Part shown: positions 5,367 to 9,810 of the stretch, piece by piece
Numbering within the stretch: position 1 is the first letter of the stretch
Layout: every line of letters begins with the position of its first letter
Assembly: GCA_015904075.1 (NCBI GenBank)
Contig: JABMDH010000079.1
Location: 30,763-40,572, forward strand
From: Nitrospira sp.
GTDB taxonomy: Bacteria; Nitrospirota; Nitrospiria; Nitrospirales; Nitrospiraceae
DNA length: 9,810 nt
Direction of reading: 5' to 3'
Translations under genes and position numbers: made by a program
Notes under the pieces: model-generated
The model's database searches: none
What the model was told of the DNA's origin: nothing
What the model saw: only the letters and a program-made list of their open reading frames with translations

Positions 5367-6049
5367 CTTTGTTTGCGAGATACGCGATACGCTATCACGA
5401 GATAGATGTATTCGAGCAATTTCGCGACCAGCAGTTATGAGTTATGCACCGACTCATTACGTTCCCTGGAAACAGGTTTTGAGAAAGGCCGCGGTTCGTT
5501 CCCATGCCAATGCCGTGGCGTCGGCTCGATAGGCATCCGGTTTCATCTCATTGCAGAATGCGTGGGGCACGTCCGGATAGGTCTGGATCTCTGTCCGTTT
5601 TCCGTATTCTGCGGCGGCAGCGCGCAGCTCCTGGACCTGCTCCTCGGTTGCCCAAGTATCTTTGCCGGCCTGGTGATACAGCACGGGCGATGTGAGGTCG
5701 TTCATCAGTTCCCTGGGTTGGACCATTCTACCGTAGTAGGACACGACCGCGCGTAATCGCTTGCGTTGGCAGGCGAAGCGCAGCGCGTACGAACCGCCCA
5801 TGCCGTAACCCACCACTCCATGGATATTTCGTTTTGCCATGGTGCGTGTATTTAGATACTCGCAGCAGGTATTGATGTCCGTCAGCACCTGTGTCTCGTT
5901 CTGTTTCTCTTGCAGAGCCGCGGCGACTTCGTCGTTGGCCGTCACCATTCCGCCCAGCCGGCCGTACAGATTGGGAATAATGACCATGTAGCCTTCGCAG
6001 GCCAGTCGCGCACCGAGGTCTTTCATTTGTCCTGTCAATCCCCACCGAT
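5065..6049. repeat. Tandem duplication, copy A
   Basis: This is the second unit of the 984-bp direct tandem repeat, aligned with 4081-5063. The joint between the copies falls at 5063-5065, where hydrolase sequence (ending CCCCATCGAT on the plus strand) meets X sequence (starting TTGGCGCCC). At the outer right end (6049) the homology ends and the unique 5' part of the full hydrolase gene continues. Both breakpoint partners contain CAATCCC nearby (4074-4080 and about 6036-6042), a possible trace of the recombining sequences. Confidence 0.92.
5375..5406. repeat. Degenerate GAGATACG repeat cluster, copy 2
   Basis: CGAGATACG, CGATACG and CACGAGATAG are crowded just upstream of the truncated X copy. 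This is the duplicated counterpart of 4390-4423, since it lies within the tandem unit. Confidence 0.6.
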
Positions 6050-6257
6050 CATGGAGCAGCACCAGGCCTGGATAGGGTCCTTTGTCCTGTGGCCAGAACA
6101 GCAGGCTGTCGATCTGATGCTCTTTCGGCATCCGTGTTTTGAAATAGGGATCGACCATTTGGTCGGTGTGCGTGGGAATGGGGACTCCGCTCGAAAATCG
6201 CGCGGTCCCTGTCCCGATTTGCTGCAAGGTGAACGGTGCCGATTGTGTCTGTGTCAT
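5457..6257 (-). CDS. Dienelactone-hydrolase-like protein, Gly at the nucleophile position (DLH-A)
   Basis: The product is 266 residues from ATG 6257. It follows the dienelactone hydrolase (alpha/beta hydrolase) plan: LVLLHDRWGL (65-74), ARLACEGYMVIIPNLYGR (83-100), the nucleophile elbow VVGYGMGGSYA (148-158), the acid in AGKDTW (Asp200) and the histidine in YPDVPHAF (His232). The usual elbow is G-x-C-x-G-G with catalytic Cys; here the third position is Gly152 (codon GGC), in both copies. The acid and histidine are kept. It may therefore be a non-catalytic or altered member, and a dienelactone substrate should not be assumed. An N-terminal extension of about 45 residues precedes the fold, with no signal peptide, so it is probably cytoplasmic. 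It has a good promoter and no ribosome-binding site, consistent with a leaderless message. Confidence 0.88.
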   Translation of the reverse strand: MTQTQSAPFTLQQIGTGTARFSSGVPIPTHTDQMVDPYFKTRMPKEHQIDSLLFWPQDKGPYPGLVLLHDRWGLTGQMKDLGARLACEGYMVIIPNLYGRLGGMVTANDEVAAALQEKQNETQVLTDINTCCEYLNTRTMAKRNIHGVVGYGMGGSYALRFACQRKRLRAVVSYYGRMVQPRELMNDLTSPVLYHQAGKDTWATEEQVQELRAAAAEYGKRTEIQTYPDVPHAFCNEMKPDAYRADATALAWERTAAFLKTCFQGT

Positions 6258-6264
6258 AGAGTGG

Positions 6265-6294
6265 AATATAGGGAGCCGTTTGCGGGAATGTCAA
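6265..6294 (-). promoter_or_regulatory. Sigma-70-type promoter of the DLH-like gene, probably leaderless
   Basis: On the minus strand a perfect TTGACA (-35, 6289-6294) is separated by 18 bp from TATATT (-10, 6265-6270). The -10 box ends 7 nt before the A of the ATG at 6257. Transcription would start at or next to the start codon, leaving no 5' leader. No Shine-Dalgarno is present in those seven bases (CCACTCT). Confidence 0.75.
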
Positions 6295-6445
6295 CGGATC
6301 GTATTGTGTGTGAAAGGCCAGAGCTAATGGCGTATGGCTGATGGCATGGTATTCCAATCGGATCTTGTGCTACAGGCTATATGCGATCAGGTTTCTTTCA
6401 CGAGCAACATCTATCGGCACCGTAGCGTCGCTCACATACAGGTTT

Positions 6446-6912
6446 ATGAATAATAACGATGACATGGGCAAGCGACCTCTGGGATTAGGGTTGATCGGTG
6501 TGGGGCGTCACGGCCTTCGTTATGCCCGGCATATTCTTCATGATCTCCCCTCTGTGTCTCTCAAGGCGGTCTGCCGCCGGAATCCCGCCCAAGGTCTCGA
6601 TCTCCCTGGCGCTGAATCCGTCACCGTGTATGGGCAGGCCCGTGCGTTGATCGAAGATCCAGCCGTTGAGGCTATCACGACTGGATCAGCCGCCGGCTTC
6701 GTTGGATCGGCAACACGGACAGTCAGGAATGGGAGTTCCCTTCATCGCAAACGGTACGTGCGACGCTGATGGCATTTCTTGAGGCTGTGGAACAGCGCAC
6801 ACCCATGCCGATCACGGGTGAGGATGGGCTCCGTGCCGTTGAGATCGCAGAGGCCTGCTATCGCTCGGCAGAAGCAGGCGGCGCTCTGGTTGTGTTGCAG
6901 GAGCCAACGTAA
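6446..6912 (+). pseudogene. Gfo/Idh/MocA-type oxidoreductase, internally deleted remnant
   Basis: The 5' part (ATG 6446 onward) encodes a typical NAD(P)-binding Rossmann start: PLGLGLIGVGRHGLRYARHI, then LKAVCRR and ending around DPAVEAI (residue 77). From about 6682 the recognisable sequence moves to another frame. There the C-terminal end of such an enzyme is readable (RLRWIGNTDSQEWEF, then ITGEDGLRAVEIAEACYRSA) up to TAA 6910-6912. Together about 153 codons remain of a family that normally has about 330, and the catalytic middle is missing. The 5' frame runs on to a stop at 6767-6769. A deletion with frame change near 6675-6682 explains this. A start at ATG 6464 is also possible. It is divergent from the hydrolase gene. 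Confidence 0.8.
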
Positions 6913-6945
6913 TGATGAGAGGCTCACGCTGGCTGGGAAGATCAG

Positions 6946-7020
6946 GCTGAGGCTAAGGTTGAGGTTAAGGAAAGAATGTCCGATCCGTTCTTTCCCATAG
7001 CCGTAACCTCAGCCTTGACC
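6946..7020. terminator. Repeat-rich inverted repeat between convergent genes
   Basis: Four hexamers of the form G[CT]T[GA]AG stand in a perfect row (6946-6969: GCTGAG, GCTAAG, GTTGAG, GTTAAG). They run into GGAAAGAA (6969-6976), which pairs exactly with TTCTTTCC (6988-6995) across an 11-nt loop. Beyond it the CCTCAGCC-type sequence (7006-7020) is roughly complementary to the hexamer row, extending the palindrome. The position between the pseudogene end and the minus-strand gene end (7036) suggests a bidirectional transcription end. Confidence 0.5.
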
Positions 7021-7035
7021 GTTCCCTCACCTCTC

Positions 7036-7269
7036 CTATTCCGCCACAATGTGCGTATCGGTTTCTTCGACTCCATCGATCGCGTGGATCTTGCTGATCA
7101 CGACGTCGGAGAGCGAGCGCTCATCCTGTACGCTGATAAAAACAAAAATGTCGGGCCGCCCGAAACAAGGATGGGCCTGCTCAATGCCGGCAATGCGCTT
7201 GAGTGACGTGACGACGTCCTTGGTTTTTCCCGTTTTGACCTTGATCAGAATGTATGCTCTGGTTGCCAT
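7036..7269 (-). CDS. Stand-alone Lrp/AsnC ligand-binding (RAM) domain protein
   Basis: The product is 77 residues from ATG 7269, chosen because AGGAGG stands about 5 nt upstream; a start at 7290 would put that site inside the gene. The sequence (ATRAYILIKVKTGKTKDV, then VTSLKRIAGIEQAHPCFGRPDIFVFI and ending IHAIDGVEETDTHIVAE) fits the C-terminal ligand-binding/oligomerisation domain of Lrp/AsnC regulators (PF01037) without the DNA-binding helix-turn-helix. Such small proteins form ferredoxin-like oligomers and can bind amino acids; what this one senses is unknown. It is 68 nt downstream of the gene at 7338-7994 on the same strand, with a repeat cluster between. Confidence 0.9.
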   Translation of the reverse strand: MATRAYILIKVKTGKTKDVVTSLKRIAGIEQAHPCFGRPDIFVFISVQDERSLSDVVISKIHAIDGVEETDTHIVAE

Positions 7270-7288
7270 GGGTCCCTCCTGGAGCTTC

Positions 7289-7352
7289 AATGGTTAGATG
7301 GTGAATGGTGCGATCATGAATGGTTTATGGTGAATGATCAATGGTGAATGGT
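7289..7352. repeat. ATGGTGAATG repeat cluster
   Basis: The decamer ATGGTGAATG occurs three times exactly (7298-7307, 7327-7336, 7341-7350), interspersed with partial copies such as ATGAATGGTT. It lies between two minus-strand genes and overlaps the end of the upstream one: the last codons and stop (7338-7340) of the 218-residue protein are made of this repeat. Confidence 0.75.
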
Positions 7353-7994
7353 TCCCGGCATTGCCTTCCGGTGAGCGGCGAAGACCGCGTGAAAATCCTG
7401 CCCGCTTGAGGCCAGCGCCTCCTTCCCGTCTTTCACCAGCTGCATGAATTGCCGGAAGTCTTCCACCGACAGGTTGACGGTCTTGAGCCCTGGCGCCAGC
7501 GTCTGGAGTTCTTCCGCTGGTGCCCGGGCAGCCGCGTCCGCGAGCGCCTCTAAAGCATCCGATGTCCATCCGCTCGCCTGGAATTGCGCCATAAGGTCTG
7601 GGGGGTGTTCCCCTCGCGAGGTCTCCACGGCGCGTCGCATAAAGCTTTGCAGGTCGGGGTGCGTGCTTTTTGAAAAGAGCGACTGCAGTTGTATCACAGA
7701 CTTGATGATGCGATCGGCCTCTTTGGTGCCTTCCGGCGGGAGGATGCGTGCCTGTTCGAGTGTGGCAAGGACCGCCATCGCCGATCCGACATGAGGCGAC
7801 GGGGTTTTTCCTGGCCGTTGTACCTGGATTGCAGAACCGGTGGAGACGGCTGATGAAGGAACAGGGAGCGTCATGTCCCAAGAAGAGAGCAGAAAGACGC
7901 TGAGGATCAGGATGGCGACCGGACAAGACTTCCGTGTCGATTGCGGGAGAACTGAAACGAGTGGTTCCTCCGGACGCACACACCAGAGGTGCAT
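7338..7994 (-). CDS. Exported or membrane-anchored protein, function unknown
   Basis: The product is 218 residues from ATG 7994. After a 22-residue start, a hydrophobic helix (24-37, CPVAILILSVFLLS) is followed by a proline/serine-rich stretch (43-68) and then a mostly helical region. Residues 85-135 (ILPPEGTKEADRIIKSVIQL and HPDLQSFMRRAVE) and 140-210 (ALEALADAAARAPAEEL, VNLSVEDFRQFMQLV) show amphipathic patterns. No cysteines or catalytic motifs stand out and I do not recognise the family. The ATG is 8 nt from a TATAAT box and has no ribosome-binding site, so translation may be leaderless. The C-terminal residues GTIHH come from the adjoining repeat, so the end of the gene may have been reshaped by it. 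The long antisense-like frame at 7294-7983 is a shadow. Confidence 0.72.
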   Translation of the reverse strand: MHLWCVRPEEPLVSVLPQSTRKSCPVAILILSVFLLSSWDMTLPVPSSAVSTGSAIQVQRPGKTPSPHVGSAMAVLATLEQARILPPEGTKEADRIIKSVIQLQSLFSKSTHPDLQSFMRRAVETSRGEHPPDLMAQFQASGWTSDALEALADAAARAPAEELQTLAPGLKTVNLSVEDFRQFMQLVKDGKEALASSGQDFHAVFAAHRKAMPGTIHH

Positions 7995-8002
7995 GGGAGC
8001 GG

Positions 8003-8032
8003 ATTATACAGGGTTGGGCAGCGAGCTGCCAG
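8003..8032 (-). promoter_or_regulatory. Promoter of the 218-residue protein gene
   Basis: On the minus strand TATAAT (8003-8008) is a perfect -10 box; CTGGCA (8027-8032), 18 bp upstream, matches four of six -35 bases. Only 8 nt separate the -10 box from ATG 7994. A short palindrome, GGCAGC-GA-GCTGCC (8017-8030), overlaps the -35 region and may be an operator. Confidence 0.6.
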
Positions 8033-8057
8033 TGCCGAGCATCCGGTGGAGATTCTA

Positions 8058-8086
8058 TTGAAACCTATCTAAATAGTTTCTATAAT
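8058..8086 (+). promoter_or_regulatory. yifB promoter with palindrome in its spacer
   Basis: TTGAAA (8058-8063) and a perfect TATAAT (8081-8086) are separated by exactly 17 bp. The start codon ATG 8124 follows after a leader of about 30 nt. An inverted repeat with one extra base fills the spacer: GAAACCTAT (8060-8068) and ATAGTTTC (8073-8080). Confidence 0.8.
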
Positions 8087-8123
8087 TGCACCCATTTCCG
8101 GGCATAGAAAGGCTGCTTTCGGC

Positions 8124-9653
8124 ATGCTCGCCAAGGTTACGAGCGCGGCACTCGTCGGTCTCGATGCCCACCTGGTCGATGTTGAAGTCGATATTTCAGG
8201 CGGTCTTCCCCAATTTTCAGTCGTCGGTTTGCCCGATGCCACCGTCAAGGAAAGCCGTGATCGGGTCCGCTCCGCGCTGAAGAATACCGGGTTTCATTTT
8301 CCTGCCAAACGGATCACCGTGAACCTGGCCCCGGCCGGCATCAAGAAGGAAGGGTCCGGGCTCGATCTGGCCATCGCGATCGGCATTCTTGTCGCCGAAG
8401 ACGTGATTCCCCAGGCAATGCTGAGTCATCGTGTTTTGATCGGAGAGCTGTCGCTGGACGGTCGTGTGAAGCCGATTGCCGGCGCGTTGTCGTTCGGACT
8501 CGCTTGCCGTAAGGGGTATGAACTCCTGCTTCCTGCCGATAACGGTCCGGAAGCCGCGTTGGTCGAAGGCGTGTGCGCGTATCCGATCCATACACTGCCG
8601 CAGGCTGTGGAGTTTCTCAACGGCAGCCAAGTTGTCGTACCGAGTTTGTCGAACTATGGCCTGTTGGAATCGTCGAGGCCGGTGGAGGATGAAGACTTTG
8701 CCGATGTCCGTGGCCAGGACCATGCGAAACGGGCGCTTGAAGTGGCGGCGGCGGGCGGGCATAACGTCTTGATGGTCGGCCCTCCCGGTTCCGGCAAGAC
8801 CATGCTGGCGCGCCGGTTTCCGTCGATTCTTCCGCTGTTGGATTTGGAAGAAGCGATCGAAACAACGCGCGTGCACAGCGTTGCCGGGCAACTCGCTCCC
8901 GATCGGCCCCTCTTGATGGTCCGCCCGTTTCGGGCTCCGCATCACAGCATCTCCGATGCCGGCCTGGTCGGCGGCGGGACGGTGCCGAAACCGGGCGAAG
9001 TGTCGCTCGCGCACAACGGGGTGTTGTTTCTCGACGAGTCGCCCGAATTCAAACGGGGCGTGCTGGAAGGGCTCCGGCAGCCGCTCGAAGACGGACAGGT
9101 TACATTGACGAGGGCCAGCGGGTCGCTGAAGTATCCTGCGCGTTTTATGCTGGTGGCCGCCATGAATCCCTGTCCTTGCGGGTATTACGGGGACCGATCG
9201 AGGCCCTGCGTCTGCACGGTCACACAGATTCGCCGCTACCGCGCGAAACTTTCCGGTCCCTTGCTCGATCGGCTGGATATCCATTTGGATGTGCCGCCTG
9301 TACCGGTGCGGGAACTGCGCGCGGAGTTTCCGTCTGCCGAAGGGTCGGCGGCGATTCGCGCGCGCGTCGTGGCAGCTCGCGACCGCCAGCGCCGGCGGTA
9401 TCGAAGCGACGGCTTCTATACAAATGCCCAGTTGAAGCCGCGCCAGGTGAAACGGTATTGTGGGCTCGACCAGCATGCGCAGGACTTGCTCGAGCAGGCC
9501 ATGACCAGGCTGCGACTCTCGGCGCGGGCACATGGACGCATTCTGCGTGTGGCAAGGACCATTGCCGATTTAGCCGAGTCTGATAAGATTGAGGCCATGC
9601 ATATTGCAGAGGCCATTCAGTATCGCTCGTTCGACCGTAATCCTGAGGCGTGA
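8124..9653 (+). CDS. yifB: YifB/ComM family Mg-chelatase-like AAA+ ATPase
   Basis: The product has 509 residues, the usual length for the family. The N-terminal domain (1-170) has the Lon-protease-like fold sequence typical of YifB (SVVGLPDATVKESRDRVRSA; ITVNLAPAGIKKEGSGLDLA) and is not expected to be a working protease. The AAA+ core follows: Walker A GPPGSGKT (219-226), Walker B LFLDE (301-305), sensor-1 region AMNPCPCG (346-353) and arginine-finger region GPLLDRLDIH (378-387). Four cysteines (350, 352, 362, 364) are arranged as in a small zinc-binding site. The C-terminal helical lid carries GRILRVARTIADL (471-483). In other bacteria ComM is a hexameric helicase that promotes branch migration during integration of donor DNA in natural transformation. 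That role here is by family analogy; no other competence gene is in view. It has its own promoter, and the next gene's Shine-Dalgarno overlaps its stop. Confidence 0.96.
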   Translation: MLAKVTSAALVGLDAHLVDVEVDISGGLPQFSVVGLPDATVKESRDRVRSALKNTGFHFPAKRITVNLAPAGIKKEGSGLDLAIAIGILVAEDVIPQAMLSHRVLIGELSLDGRVKPIAGALSFGLACRKGYELLLPADNGPEAALVEGVCAYPIHTLPQAVEFLNGSQVVVPSLSNYGLLESSRPVEDEDFADVRGQDHAKRALEVAAAGGHNVLMVGPPGSGKTMLARRFPSILPLLDLEEAIETTRVHSVAGQLAPDRPLLMVRPFRAPHHSISDAGLVGGGTVPKPGEVSLAHNGVLFLDESPEFKRGVLEGLRQPLEDGQVTLTRASGSLKYPARFMLVAAMNPCPCGYYGDRSRPCVCTVTQIRRYRAKLSGPLLDRLDIHLDVPPVPVRELRAEFPSAEGSAAIRARVVAARDRQRRRYRSDGFYTNAQLKPRQVKRYCGLDQHAQDLLEQAMTRLRLSARAHGRILRVARTIADLAESDKIEAMHIAEAIQYRSFDRNPEA

Positions 9654-9664
9654 GGAGTTCTGTC

Positions 9665-9810
9665 GTGTCGACCGTCAAAGTATTTCTCTGGTGGTTTCTC
9701 ATCGGCGCGACAATGGCACTGTCGGTTATCATGCTGCAAGGCGGGATCCGGGAAGTGATGGAGGCGCAAGGGTCTGTCTGGGATCTCAAGCTTGCAGAGT
9801 TGATGATTAC
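9665..9810 (+). CDS. Membrane protein, start only (partial)
   Basis: A GTG start at 9665 is preceded by AGGAG (9653-9657) at 7 nt; that site overlaps the TGA of yifB (9651-9653). The visible 48 residues begin MSTVKVFLWWFLIG and contain one hydrophobic segment (about 6-24), then IREVMEAQGSVWDLKLAELM. The gene continues past the window edge, so its family cannot be named. The 11-nt gap strongly suggests co-transcription with yifB. Confidence 0.7.
   Translation, partial: MSTVKVFLWWFLIGATMALSVIMLQGGIREVMEAQGSVWDLKLAELMI

Noticed and set aside
4081..6049. Insertion sequence or transposon as cause of the duplication
   Set aside because: No transposase gene, terminal inverted repeats or target-site duplication at the block borders; a simple tandem duplication explains the layout.
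4081..6049. Assembly artefact duplicating one locus
   Set aside because: The copies differ at roughly 8-16% of positions, far too many for sequencing error or collapsed reads from one locus.
7289..7352. CRISPR-like array in the ATGGTGAATG repeats
   Set aside because: Units are only about 10 bp with irregular spacers of 4-19 bp and no cas genes nearby.
7294..7983. 229-codon minus-strand open frame
   Set aside because: It overlaps the 218-residue gene on the same strand in another frame; it has Arg/Gly/Pro-rich shadow composition and no membrane segment, promoter-matched start or ribosome site.
8217..9533. 438-codon minus-strand open frame
   Set aside because: It is entirely antisense to yifB, whose motifs are unmistakable; its composition (rich in Arg, His, Gln) is typical of a GC-rich shadow frame.

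Overview
This is bacterial chromosomal DNA of moderately high GC. The gene types (Surface-adhesin-E-like secreted proteins, a DUF423 membrane protein, a dienelactone-hydrolase-like protein, a stand-alone Lrp/AsnC ligand domain, a YifB/ComM Mg-chelatase-like ATPase) and the intergenic regions full of short degenerate repeats suggest a Nitrospira-like member of the Nitrospirota. That placement is inference from overall character; there is no 16S rRNA or other decisive marker here.

Layout. Bases 1-200 hold no supported gene but contain a long imperfect hairpin (113-164). They are followed by tRNA-Leu(UAA) at 201-290. Two plus-strand genes follow: a small one-helix membrane protein (340-585) and a secreted Surface-adhesin-E-like protein (667-1095), separated by a strong hairpin. 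A 57-residue acidic protein lies on the minus strand (1243-1416). About 500 bases without a convincing gene contain a large nested inverted repeat (1533-1638). Then come a membrane protein with a zinc-ribbon half at each end (1912-2304), a second Surface-adhesin-E-like protein (2369-2836) and a DUF423 protein (2922-3320).

The centre (3381-6257, minus strand) is the most unusual part. An ancestral gene pair, a dienelactone-hydrolase-like gene followed by a secreted protein of unknown function (here 'X'), has suffered a head-to-tail tandem duplication of about 984 bp. The duplicated unit runs from the middle of one gene to the middle of the other. One full copy of each gene survives, at the outer edges, and a chimeric pair (X N-terminus, then hydrolase C-terminus) sits between them. 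In both hydrolase copies the catalytic-cysteine position of the family motif reads Gly. The full-length hydrolase gene has a good sigma-70-type promoter whose -10 box ends 7 nt before the ATG, so it is probably leaderless.

To the right lie a Gfo/Idh/MocA oxidoreductase pseudogene (6446-6912), a repeat-rich convergent boundary, a stand-alone Lrp/AsnC ligand-binding (RAM) domain protein (7036-7269), an uncharacterised exported or anchored protein (7338-7994, also probably leaderless), a divergent promoter region, and yifB/comM (8124-9653). The yifB stop codon abuts the Shine-Dalgarno of a further membrane-protein gene that runs off the window. No CRISPR array, transposase, phage gene or rRNA was found. 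No single multi-gene system is evident. The noteworthy points are the duplication with its Cys-to-Gly hydrolase, the leaderless promoters, the palindrome in the yifB promoter and several unexplained structured intergenic elements.
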